Shown one piece after another: positions 17,005 to 25,541 of a stretch of DNA of 64,000 bases (the first letter of the stretch is position 1; each line of letters starts with the position of its first letter). The notes under the pieces are model-generated. The model searched no databases. It was given only the letters and a program-made list of their open reading frames with translations, and was not told where the DNA came from. Source of the DNA: Selenomonas ruminantium subsp. lactilytica TAM6421 (GTDB lineage Bacteria > Bacillota > Negativicutes > Selenomonadales > Selenomonadaceae); assembly GCF_000284095.1 (NCBI RefSeq), contig NC_017078.1:124001-188000 (forward strand), written 5' to 3'. The position numbers and the translations under genes are program-made.

Positions 17005-17559
17005 TTATGGAATGATCTGTTCGATGGAATCCTTGATTTTGAATACATCGACCACAAGCTCCTTTTCTTGGAGTTCGTCAATGTAGCAGATGGCGTGTTT
17101 TTTGTCGATGGTTGCTTTTAGCAGTTTGCCTTGCTCGCCTTCCTTTTCGTAGCGGCCTTTGAACCAGCTGGCTTTTTCCTTGTCTGCTGTCCATGACAGC
17201 CCATAGGTTGCCCGATGGGGGCTCACGCCGCGGTAGATGGTTATGGAAGCGGGGAGACGGTCGAAATAGGCCTGTTCCTCAGGTGTCATTAGTTTGGCAG
17301 CCTTGCGGAAGTATGCGACAATTTCTTCCCGGCTTACATTTTTATCCTGGTTGGGATCTTCTTCGTCCAACCAGGATTTTTTTAGATAGCGGGAATAATC
17401 CTCCAAATCCATGTATGGGCAGCATTTTTTGAACCAGGTCATTTTGTCGGGGTTGGGAACCAGACCATAAAGTTCAGCAAGGGTGCGGACAGGTGCATGG
17501 GGAGGAGAGGTCAGCAGGGAAAGGGTTATCGTTTCGATTTCGTTCAGATTGGTTTTCAT
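17005..17559 (-). CDS. Hypothetical protein with an ADP-ribosyltransferase-like core
   Basis: A 184-residue cytosolic protein without a signal peptide. From residue 105 it shows the order seen in R-S-E class ADP-ribosyltransferases: ITIYRGV (Arg), then GLSWTADKEKASWF (Ser-x-Thr strand and helix), then a late ELQEKELVVDV segment with candidate glutamates. The N-terminal 100 residues are charged and unassigned. An immunity or partner gene is not evident; the neighbour on the same strand upstream is a coiled-coil protein. A TAGGAGGA box precedes the start. The fold call is from motif order only. Confidence 0.5.
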   Translation of the reverse strand: MKTNLNEIETITLSLLTSPPHAPVRTLAELYGLVPNPDKMTWFKKCCPYMDLEDYSRYLKKSWLDEEDPNQDKNVSREEIVAYFRKAAKLMTPEEQAYFDRLPASITIYRGVSPHRATYGLSWTADKEKASWFKGRYEKEGEQGKLLKATIDKKHAICYIDELQEKELVVDVFKIKDSIEQIIP

Positions 17560-17604
17560 AAAGTCCTCCTAAGGGAAAAGGTATTATCTCAATAATAACA
17601 CTAA

Positions 17605-17641
17605 AATGACCATAAGACCACCGAATGGTCTTATGGTCATT
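17605..17641 (-). terminator. Perfect 16-bp hairpin between two minus-strand genes
   Basis: AATGACCATAAGACCA and TGGTCTTATGGTCATT with a 5-base loop. It probably ends the transcript of the coiled-coil gene that stops at 17667. Confidence 0.75.
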
Positions 17642-17666
17642 CTTTATGCTTTGGGATGCGATCTTA

Positions 17667-18041
17667 TCATTCGCCGTCGGTCATTCTGCGGCTGCTGATT
17701 TCCACGGAATATGCTGCACCAAAACGGGCATTCATCTCCTCCTCCGTGGGGACTTCACGCCGTGGCGGCGGTGGGGGAGCTGTTTCCCGGGGCTTGACTG
17801 TAGAAATGGGCTTCAGGTTATCCAACTGTTCTTCTACCGTCGCCAGGCTGTTTTGCAAGCCTTCCAGTTTCGCCTGGCTTTCTTCGTTGCTGCTTCCCTG
17901 CAGCTGGGTTATCTGTGTCTCGTAATTGCTTTCCTGTGCCTTCAGAGACGTAATTTCATCGTCCTTGTAAGATGGTTGCTTTATTGGCTGCGGGTGCGGG
18001 CCAAAAAACATATTATGGGGAATACCATTAAGTGATGTCAT
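17667..18041 (-). CDS. Coiled-coil, proline-rich hypothetical protein (FlxA-like)
   Basis: A 124-residue protein with a central heptad region (about 28-80: ITSLKAQESNYETQITQLQG onward) of the kind seen in FlxA-like proteins, then a proline-rich linker (ETAPPPPPRREVP) and a short acidic tail. No signal peptide is visible. Function is unknown. Confidence 0.6.
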   Translation of the reverse strand: MTSLNGIPHNMFFGPHPQPIKQPSYKDDEITSLKAQESNYETQITQLQGSSNEESQAKLEGLQNSLATVEEQLDNLKPISTVKPRETAPPPPPRREVPTEEEMNARFGAAYSVEISSRRMTDGE

Positions 18042-18099
18042 GCTCTCACTTCCAATCTGATATAAGATATTGTTTTATATAGAGAATAAGGGAAAAGCG

Positions 18100-18715
18100 G
18101 CATTTTGTAAAGAAAAATTTTTCTCAGCGAAGCACCAGATTTCGAAGGAGACATTGCGAAAGATTGTACCGGCAGGACGGTTCGCAGCTACCGAGAAGAA
18201 AATCGATAGTTTTGCGGCTGGATATGGTACTGGGCGTAAATATCCAGTACTATAATCCGCTGATTGATGATGAAGTCAAAGCGCATTTCGCCGTGCCCGA
18301 AAGTTGGAATATGGTGGCGCAGATGGTCTTGGGGGCACCGCTGCCCTTATATTTTGTACCTGACATCAAACAAATCCTTTCTACAAAGGTCTGCCAGATG
18401 AATCCTATAGGACAGGGAAAAGGCAGGATATTTCTTGTTTTTTGCAGAATATTAATAACATATTTTGTAGGGGATCGTATTGCCGGGCATCAGACTCCCC
18501 GCGTCTTTATGACCAGGGAAGCGGCCAAAGCGCTCAAAGAGGTTTCTGATGATGTGATGAAAGAGGATTTTGGCATACATGCCATTGTCCTGAGTGGGGG
18601 AAGTGCTTATGGCCTTGCGGCAGAGGTATTGGCTAAAGCCATAGAAAGAGCGATAACTTCATCGAAAATGGCTGAGGATGAATATCTGTCATGTTGTTTG
18701 GACCTAGAATGTTGG
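18100..18715 (+). pseudogene. Mosaic of three dead genes: nitroreductase, DdpX-like dipeptidase, P1 peptidase
   Basis: Three unrelated protein fragments follow each other. A nitroreductase-like piece comes first: ISKETLRKIVPAGRFAA, and in another frame NIQYYNPLIDDEVKAHFAVP then WNMVAQMVLGAP. Next is a dipeptidase piece, DRIAGHQTPRVFMTREAAKA then LKEVSDDVMK, nearly identical to the intact gene at 3.3 kb. Last is a P1-family peptidase piece, GIHAIVLSGGSAYGLAAEVL, joined directly to a tail ending EDEYLSCCL. The last two pieces share one open frame (18164-18724), so deletions have fused them. Confidence 0.7.
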
Positions 18716-18723
18716 GGGTGCTG

Positions 18724-19470
18724 ATGATGGAATTGAGGAAAATCGGTGTGGTTCTTGCAGGTCTGATAATGTCTATGGGAATTGTGTCGGCCAATCCCAT
18801 GAATAGCCAGCAGCAAATTGACATACTGGCAGAGACAGGAACGGGGAATGATGGCTGGTTTGTGGAGCCGGCCAGGGATGAGAAGTGGGGTAAATGGTAT
18901 TATGCAGTCACAGACCTCAATCATGATGGCAATTTAGAGATTTTAAAAGCGAAGAGCGGTTTTTACGATGACAGGCCATGTCTTGAGTGTGAAGAATTGA
19001 CGGGGCAAAAGGGGCAGCGAAGAAAGGCCGTTATCAACCCTGCCGGCAGTGCTCATGTACCGGATGTTCTAAGCAGTGAATCCTCTGGAAAGCCAATCGT
19101 GATTAAAGAAAAAGGGAGCAAGCGGTACTACTACATTTTCGAGGAGATTGTCATGCATGGCGAATTCGAATCGGATACGAGCAAGTATGCGGTTTGTCTG
19201 GATGGAGATTTGTTTATAGCCGAACTTGCTACTAAGAACTGGCGGCTGAGCGGCAAAGATGGCAGTGTCAGAAATCGATATTATATTTCCGACCCACTGA
19301 AAGAAAAGGTCAGTGAGAAGCGTTACAACAATATCGTCAGGGAGAGATTTCCTGGAGCTGTGGAAAAAGCTGGCAAAATTCAGTGGCTTAGTGCTGGAGA
19401 CGTATGGGTTTCTATTGGTAAAGGAAATATTGGAGAGCTATTGAAAAAATCATATTGTAATTTTCAATAG
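18724..19470 (+). CDS. Secreted hypothetical protein
   Basis: A 248-residue protein with a signal peptide (KIGVVLAGLIMSMGIVSA). Residues about 50-62 hold DLNHDGNLEI, a calcium-loop-like motif common in FG-GAP/VCBS-type repeats, here only once. The rest is a beta-rich, charged domain without a family that I recognise. The ATG at 18724 (or 18727) follows GGGGGTG. It is a single gene with its own terminator. Confidence 0.65.
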   Translation: MMELRKIGVVLAGLIMSMGIVSANPMNSQQQIDILAETGTGNDGWFVEPARDEKWGKWYYAVTDLNHDGNLEILKAKSGFYDDRPCLECEELTGQKGQRRKAVINPAGSAHVPDVLSSESSGKPIVIKEKGSKRYYYIFEEIVMHGEFESDTSKYAVCLDGDLFIAELATKNWRLSGKDGSVRNRYYISDPLKEKVSEKRYNNIVRERFPGAVEKAGKIQWLSAGDVWVSIGKGNIGELLKKSYCNFQ

Positions 19471-19497
19471 TAGATGACAAGGGATAAGTTTTAGGCT

Positions 19498-19560
19498 ATG
19501 GCCGTAAAAAGGCACAGCTCAGTAGAATTGTTCTACGGCTGTGCTTTTTTTTACGGCCAT
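19498..19560 (+). terminator. Long nested terminator hairpin
   Basis: ATGGCCGTAAAAAGGCACAG pairs with the mirrored CTGTGC...TTTTACGGCCAT; an inner GTAGAA/TTCTAC adds to the stem. The run of eight T residues lies inside the descending arm. Confidence 0.75.
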
Positions 19561-19659
19561 ATTGCTTTAGTTAACTAAAATATTCGTTCGGTGAATTTTG
19601 GCGGAATAATGTGGTAAAATAAGAAGTATAATTCACGGGATTGGGGTGAGGAGCAGAAA

Positions 19660-21839
19660 ATGGAAGAAAACGAATTCGACATTCTGGCAGGGCTGAATAA
19701 AGCCCAGCTGGAGGCGGTAACGGAGACAGAAAGTTATGTGCGTGTGTTGGCTGGGGCAGGTTCGGAAAGACGAGGGCTCTTAGCCACCGGTTTGCCTATC
19801 TTGTTAATGAAATCGGCATCATGCCGGGAAATATCTTGTGCGTGACATTTACCAATAAATCCGCTACAGAAATGAGGAAGCGGATCCATCTGCTGACCGG
19901 AGATAATGATACGGGCTATATCAATACCTTCCATGGCTTTTGTGTATCGGTGTTGCAGGAAGACAGTTATGCGGTGCAGTATCCCAAAAGCTTTCTCGTG
20001 TTGGACAATAGTGATATTGATGCCATGCTGAAGATTATCTATGAGGAGCGAAAGCTTTCCTTGCGGAACATGACCTTTGCCAAGGCCCGGGATATGATTG
20101 AAATCCGCAAAATCTTCACAGAGCCGGAATACTATCAGGATATGATTGCCATGTCCCAGGACGCAATCAAGGAGAAGTACGATAGGGCTGTAGAACCAGC
20201 AGATATTATCTTCTATGGCTATCTATATCAAGAAAAGAAGTGTTTCGGCCTCGATTATAATGACCTCATCAAGTTTACCTTGTATATTTTCGAGCAGAAG
20301 GAAGAACTGCGGTTGAAATGGCAGCAGCGGCTGGAATATATCATGATTGATGAGTTCCAGGACATTGATGATCTGCAGTACAGGCTGATGAAGATACTCT
20401 GTGGCTACCATAAGAATCTCTTTGTGGTAGGCGACCCTGACCAGACCATCTACACCTGGCGTGGGGCTAATATCCGCTATTTGCAGGATTTTGACCAGAA
20501 TTTCAAGCCCACGAAGACCATCTATATGATGGAAAACTATCGTTCCACGCCGGATATTATTGCCGTGGCCAATGACCTTATCGCTCATAACCGTTATCGC
20601 ATCGAGAAAAATCTTATCCCTACACTGCCTAAGGGGGAGTCAGTCCTTTGCTCCAGCAATGAATCACCGGAGGAGGAAGCAAAGTGGATAGCCAAGGAGA
20701 TTGGAAAGCTCCATGAACAGGGCGTACCATACAGGGGAATCGCGGTGCTCTACCGTGCCCATTATCTGACACGCTCCCTGGAAGAAGTCTTTATGAAGGA
20801 AGAACTTCCCTATACCTTATATAGTGGCATTCATTTCTTCGATAGGAAGGAAATAAAAGATGCTCTGTCTTATCTGCGGATGATTGCTTATCGGGATGAT
20901 TTATCCTTTATGCGAATAGCCAATGTGCCGAAACGCAATCTTGGTGAGCGTCGGATGGCTTTTTTGCAGGAATTTGCGGAGGCGAATAAATGCAGCCTTT
21001 ATGAGGCACTGCGGCGTAACCTTGACCATGATTTGCTTAAGGGAACAAAGGCCGGAGCTTTTGCAGAGTTGATTGAGGAATTCTCGGCAACGTATAGTGG
21101 CAGACCTGTATCTGAGGTCTTGTCGGCTTTACTGGATGCCAGCGGTTATGAAGAAATGTTGCGTACGGAAGGCAGTCAGGAACGGTTGGACAACCTGGCG
21201 GAATTGAAGCAGGCCATCTATGAATACGAAACCTCCTGTGGCGAAGAGGCAATGCTGGAACATTATCTGGCCAGAGTAGCACTTTTAACTAATAGCGATA
21301 CAGCGGAGCAGGGTGATAAGATAAAGCTGATGACTGTTCATGCTGCAAAAGGCTTGGAATTCCCCTATGTGTTCCTCTGTGGCCTAAATGAGGGGATATT
21401 CCCGTCCCGGAAGACGCGTACCCGGCAGGCCATGGAGGAGGAACGGCGTCTGGCTTTTGTAGCGGTAACCAGAGCCAAGAAAAGACTCTATCTGTCTGCT
21501 GCATCGGGGCTGAATTTCGATGCGTCGGTAAGATATCCCTCAAGGTTCCTGCTGGAAATAGATGATAAATTGCTGGAATATGCAAAGCCCATATCAGATA
21601 CTACCAGACAGGATGCACAAAGTTATATCAAGGGCATGGAAAAGCGGATGGAGCAGGGAAGTGTAGAGAAGAAAGCTGCTTTTGCTGTAGGCGACAGAGT
21701 AATTCATCGCATCATGGGGGAAGGTGAAATCCTTGATATAAATAATGACAAGGGTGCCTATGTCATAAAGTTTGAGGACATTGACACGCCAAGGGAAATC
21801 TCCTTTAAGGCAAAGCTGGAGAAGGTGACGGCGCAGTAG
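19660..21839 (+). pseudogene. pcrA: UvrD/PcrA-type DNA helicase with a frameshift in Walker A
   Basis: A superfamily 1A helicase of about 726 residues once repaired. The first 36 codons (LNKAQLEAVTETESYVRVLA then GAGS) run into GAAAGACGAGG; restoring one base before 19764 gives GAGSGKTRALSHRFAYLV and joins the downstream frame. Later motifs are intact: FTNKSATEMRKRI, DEFQDIDDLQYRL, GDPDQTIYTWRG, MENYRST, TVHAAKGLEFPYVF and VAVTRAKKRLYLS. As written, the ATP-binding loop and all later domains are out of frame. It could be a true mutation or a sequencing error. Confidence 0.85.
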
Positions 21840-21850
21840 GAGGTGTGCAA

Positions 21851-22600
21851 ATGGACAGGATAGATGAGCTGACCCAAATTCTCAAAGACAGCAAGCGTGT
21901 GGTATTTTTCGGTGGAGCGGGGATGTCAACGGAATCAGGAATTCCGGATTTTCGCAGTGCTGATGGTATTTTTAATCAAATACTTCATCGCAAATTTCGT
22001 CCGGAGGAAATGGCATCCCATAGTTTCCTGGTTAATTACCCGGAAGAATTTTTTGAGTTTTATCGAAATCGCATGATGTTTATGAATGCAGAGCCCAACG
22101 ATGGCCATAGGGCTTTGGCCAAATTAGAAGAGATGGGTATTTTGAGGGCCGTGGTTACCCAGAATATCGATGGCCTGCACCAGTTGGCAGGAAGCAGGAC
22201 GGTCTATGAATTGCATGGTTCAAGCTTGCGTTGGCCCTGCATGAAATGCGGCAAAGTCTATCCCATGGAATTTGCCCTGCGGGAGGAGAACAAGCCCATT
22301 CCCCATTGTTCGGATTGTGGCGGTGTCGTGCGGCCGGGCGTGGTTCTCTACGAAGAGGGACTGGACGATGAGGTGGTGGAAAATGCCATGCGTGCCATCC
22401 GTGAGGCAGACACCCTTATCGTTGGCGGCACATCTCTGGTGGTCTATCCGGCAGCGGGAATGATTGATTATTTTCGGGGCAGGCATCTGGTGCTTATTAA
22501 TAAATCTGAAACGAAAGCAGATGCAAGTGCAGACCTGATTATCCGGGAGCCGATCGGGAAGACGTTGGCGGCGGCAGTTGACAACTTAATGAAAAATTAA
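21851..22600 (+). CDS. cobB: Sirtuin NAD-dependent protein deacylase
   Basis: A 249-residue Sir2 family protein. NAD-binding motifs GAGMSTESGIPDFRS and TQNIDGLHQLAG, catalytic His in ELHGS and the zinc cysteines CMKC and CSDC are all present. It removes acyl groups from lysines, consuming NAD. The ATG at 21851 is chosen because AGGAGG lies about 8 bases upstream; a GTG at 21845 overlaps that box. It sits 11 bases after the helicase gene. Confidence 0.93.
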   Translation: MDRIDELTQILKDSKRVVFFGGAGMSTESGIPDFRSADGIFNQILHRKFRPEEMASHSFLVNYPEEFFEFYRNRMMFMNAEPNDGHRALAKLEEMGILRAVVTQNIDGLHQLAGSRTVYELHGSSLRWPCMKCGKVYPMEFALREENKPIPHCSDCGGVVRPGVVLYEEGLDDEVVENAMRAIREADTLIVGGTSLVVYPAAGMIDYFRGRHLVLINKSETKADASADLIIREPIGKTLAAAVDNLMKN

Positions 22601-22645
22601 AAAATCGGCGTTTAGATTCCAAAAGGATTTCTAAACGCCGATTTT
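22601..22645. terminator. Bidirectional terminator
   Basis: AAAATCGGCGTTTAGA and TCTAAACGCCGATTTT form a 16-bp stem between the convergent cobB and the small exported-protein gene, A/T-rich on both flanks. Confidence 0.85.
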
Positions 22646-22647
22646 AT

Positions 22648-22875
22648 TTACTGTTGCTGATTGTTCCAGCAGCCGCCATGACGGCCGTAGCCATGGCCTC
22701 TGCCTCGACCGCAGTACCAGCCGTCATTGTTTTGTGCGTCTTTGTCCGAAAGTTCCAGACGTTGCTGCATGGACCAGCCAGGATTCTGCGTATTGGCATC
22801 ATCAGTGGCAGCAAAAGCCGGAACAGCTGTAAGCATGACAGCGGCAGATAAGAGAGCAGCGATTTTCTTTTTCAT
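22648..22875 (-). CDS. Small exported Gly/His-rich protein
   Basis: A 75-residue precursor with signal peptide MKKKIAALLSAAVMLTAVPA and cleavage near AFA. The mature part ends in a Gly/Arg/His/Cys-rich tail (WYCGRGRGHGYGRHGGCW) that could bind metal. GGAGG lies 8 bases before the ATG at 22875. It is divergent from a two-component system whose sensor domain is also His- and Met-rich, which suggests a common envelope or metal-related role (inference). Confidence 0.65.
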   Translation of the reverse strand: MKKKIAALLSAAVMLTAVPAFAATDDANTQNPGWSMQQRLELSDKDAQNNDGWYCGRGRGHGYGRHGGCWNNQQQ

Positions 22876-23027
22876 GGTTATAACCTCCAATAAGTTTTCT
22901 CAACGTGTTTTTCCTTACAAGCCTATTATGGCATATAAATGTGACGAATTTGTGACAGAAAAAAATATTTTTGGGCGTATGTTTGTAAGGGAATAATCTG
23001 CTACACTATTAACAGGAGGTGGTTTAC

Positions 23028-23708
23028 TTGCGACTTCTGATTGCAGATGATAACAAGGATATTCGCGATATATTGGTTGCCGCAGCGGAAGCATCGGATT
23101 TTGAAACGGTGGCTGCCGCAAACGGTAAAGAGGTTTTAGACTTGGTAAAGCAGGACAATATTTCCCTGCTTTTATTGGATGTCATGATGCCAATAATGGA
23201 TGGTTTTTCCGTCTGTCGGGAGATACGAAAATCTTCGGATGTACCCATTATTATGATTACGGCCCGTGGCGAAGATTATGACCGGATCATGGGGCTGGAA
23301 ATCGGAGCTGACGACTATGTGGTGAAGCCATTTTCTCCTCTCGAAGTCATGGCCCGGGTGAAGGCCGTGCTCCGTCGTCTGCCCAAGGAGGAAATGGATA
23401 AAAGCAAAATTGCCGTGGGCAATCTTCTCCTGTTTAAGGATAATGGAGAAGTGCAGATAGGCGGCAAAGCCATTTCACTCACCCGCAAGGAATATGACTT
23501 GCTTTACCTGTTCCTCTCGCATCCGCAGCGGGTATTTTCCCGGGATGAATTATTGGACAGGCTTTGGGGCTATGAGTATACTGGCGACCTGCGGACCGTG
23601 GATACCCATATACGCCGCCTGCGGGCCAAACTTACTGAGGCTGGTCTGGCAGGCGCTGCTTTGACAACGGTATGGGGGCGTGGTTATCAGTGGGAGGGGA
23701 CGGAATGA
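23028..23708 (+). CDS. OmpR-family response regulator
   Basis: A 226-residue two-domain regulator. The receiver has acidic residues IADDNKD, phospho-acceptor Asp51 in LLLDVMMP and Lys100 in DYVVKPF. The C-terminal winged helix includes LTRKEYDLLYLFL and VDTHIRRLRAKL. The start is TTG at 23028, set by AGGAGG ending 8 bases upstream; the in-frame GTG at 23019 overlaps that box. The stop overlaps the kinase start by 4 bases. Confidence 0.9.
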   Translation: MRLLIADDNKDIRDILVAAAEASDFETVAAANGKEVLDLVKQDNISLLLLDVMMPIMDGFSVCREIRKSSDVPIIMITARGEDYDRIMGLEIGADDYVVKPFSPLEVMARVKAVLRRLPKEEMDKSKIAVGNLLLFKDNGEVQIGGKAISLTRKEYDLLYLFLSHPQRVFSRDELLDRLWGYEYTGDLRTVDTHIRRLRAKLTEAGLAGAALTTVWGRGYQWEGTE

Positions 23709-24323
23709 CGAAGCCCAGGAAACTTACCCGAAAGCTTTGGGGCTATTTTGCTTTATCGCTGCTGCTGTTTTCACTGCTGATCGGTATGGTATTCTCCTTC
23801 CTGTTTGTGGATTATAACAGCAAGGCACATCGCTCGGAAATGCAGCGGCAGGCCGAAACTCTGGCGGCGGCTTTGCCTGCTTTTCGAGGTCAGGATTTAT
23901 TGTGGACAGAGCAGACTGAAAATGACCAGAAGTCATCTCCTCAATATACTGGCCGTGGGGCACATCATGGGCGAATGATGCATGGAGGCAGAGGTTATTC
24001 TGTCCCAGGCAATCGGGAATGGTGCCGTCATAGCTATAGCCTGCAAGGTGGTGGGAATGCCAGTCGTGAACAGCAGACCGCCTCTTTTTTGCGGGACCTT
24101 GATAGGCTGGTGCAGGGAACTGTATGGATAGTCGACCGGGAAAGCCGTACAATCAGTTCCTATGGGCAAGAAAAAAATGTCATCACCTCGGGGCTACCAG
24201 CAGGTATGGAAGATGTCTTGGAGAAGACTTTGGCAGGAGACACTCCTGTAGTAGATACAAGTACAGACCTGTTTGCCGAACCTATGGTGACAGCAGGAGC
24301 ACCTATCTGGGGAGATAATGGGT
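23705..24323 (+). CDS. Sensor histidine kinase, 5' exon (periplasmic sensor part)
   Basis: The first 206 codons of a sensor kinase, translationally coupled to the response regulator (ATGA). It has a first membrane helix (LWGYFALSLLLFSLLIGMVF) and a periplasmic region with a His/Met/Gly-rich stretch (GAHHGRMMHGGRGY). The frame ends in the IStron: GGG at 24320-24322 is followed by TAA. The missing half resumes at 26911. Without splicing or excision the cell makes a truncated, kinase-less membrane protein. Confidence 0.85.
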
Positions 24324-24836
24324 AACAAAACTGTTACACTAAATTTACACAAATCTGTATAAATATATACAGAAGTATAGATTTAATCGAACAGAATACC
24401 CTTTGTATCTTGCAAGAGGTGCAAACTCAGTGTTAAATGCTTTTAATCCCTAAAGCCTTACACCCAAACAGTAGCTCGAAAGGGCAAGCTGAGTGGTGCG
24501 AAAGCAGAAAAAACGTAAGGATGGCATAAGGTGAAACAAAAATATATCAGTGTCGGATGAAGAAAATAGTGACCTTCCGAAAACGTATGTCCTAAGTGCT
24601 GAAAGCAATGGGTGTTTAGCAGGGAAAGCCCTAAGTTCTCAAAAGAGAATAAGGGAGACCCCCAACGACTATCTCCTTGAGGGAGAGTAAAACCGCAAGT
24701 TTATGGCGGAAGAAAAATACTGCCCCTGCCCAGCAGGGTGAAGATATAGTCTGCGCTGACATGAAAGTGTCAGAGGTCTGCTGGTGACAGCAAGACTGCG
24801 CTGGAAGTTGCGTTCTAGCGTGAACAAGATAAATGT
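24323..24836 (+). ncRNA. Group I self-splicing intron core (5' part of the IStron)
   Basis: The catalytic signature is clear: GACTA at 24667-24671 (P7 5' strand) and AAGATATAGTC at 24741-24751 (P7 3' strand plus conserved purines). CCTTAC (24456-24461) and GTAAGG (24515-24520) can form a P4-P6 domain stem; CTGACA/TGTCAG makes a P9 hairpin. At the 5' end, CTGTT/AACAG and the hairpin CTGTATA/TATACAG stack in a P1-P2 extension, bringing ACCC (24398-24401) opposite exon GGGU. The predicted 5' exon ends with U24323. The 3' splice site, G26910, lies beyond the protein genes. The structure was folded by eye. Confidence 0.85.
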
Positions 24837-24844
24837 ATACAAAT

Positions 24845-24873
24845 TTGACAGTTTTACACAAATACCTTATAAT
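24845..24873 (+). promoter_or_regulatory. Consensus promoter of tnpA
   Basis: TTGACA at 24845-24850 and TATAAT at 24868-24873 with exactly 17 bases between: a full consensus promoter inside the element, just after the intron core. Confidence 0.8.
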
Positions 24874-24908
24874 ATAAGTGAAATATCTTATGTTAGGAGG
24901 TGGACGCT

Positions 24909-25541
24909 GTGGAACTGGTCAGCATAGGTAAATTTGCTAAGATGGTTGGTGTCACCACTACGACACTAAGGCGTATGCACCAAAGCGGAGATTTTATTCC
25001 GCACCATGTTACCAAGGGGGGCACACGCTATTACGCAATGGAACAGCTCAAGGAGTTTTCCAACGCTCCCGAAACAGAAAAGCTCGTAGTAGGTTACTGC
25101 CGAGTATCTACGCCAGCTCAAAAAGATGACCTTCAAACGCAGGTGGAGAACGTAAAGTCCTATATGTATGCCAAGGGTTATAAATTTGAGATAATCACGG
25201 ACGTAGGCTCAGGCATTAACTATAAAAAGAAAGGGCTACGGCAACTCGTCAACAAAATCAACAACCACGAGGTATCAACAGTAGTTATCCTGTACAAGGA
25301 CAGACTGATTCGCTTTGGCTATGAGTTGTTGGAGTATCTTTGTGAAATAAACGGTGTCAGTATCGAGATTATCGACAATACCGAGCAGAGCAAAGAGCAG
25401 GAACTGACGGATGACCTAATACAAATCATCACAGTTTTTGCTAACCGCCTTTACGGGCAACGCTCAAAGAAAACAAAGAGACTTATTGACGAGGTAAAGA
25501 AAAATGCAGAGAGCGGTAAAGATAAGGCTTCTGCCTACTAA
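24909..25541 (+). CDS. tnpA: IS607-family transposase (serine recombinase TnpA)
   Basis: A 210-residue protein with an N-terminal MerR-like helix-turn-helix (IGKFAKMVGVTTTTLRRMHQ) and a catalytic serine recombinase domain. The nucleophile is Ser67 in GYCRVST; YKDRLIRFG carries the active-site arginines. It cuts and rejoins at GG dinucleotides. The GTG at 24909 is preferred, 8 bases after AGGAGG; an in-frame GTG at 24900 overlaps that box. The 3' end overlaps tnpB by 38 bases in another frame. Confidence 0.92.
   Translation: MELVSIGKFAKMVGVTTTTLRRMHQSGDFIPHHVTKGGTRYYAMEQLKEFSNAPETEKLVVGYCRVSTPAQKDDLQTQVENVKSYMYAKGYKFEIITDVGSGINYKKKGLRQLVNKINNHEVSTVVILYKDRLIRFGYELLEYLCEINGVSIEIIDNTEQSKEQELTDDLIQIITVFANRLYGQRSKKTKRLIDEVKKNAESGKDKASAY

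Noticed and set aside
24323-24836. Reading the stretch before tnpA as a group II intron or riboswitch
   Set aside because: No domain V-like hairpin or reverse transcriptase is seen; the GACTA and AAGATATAGTC pair is the group I signature.
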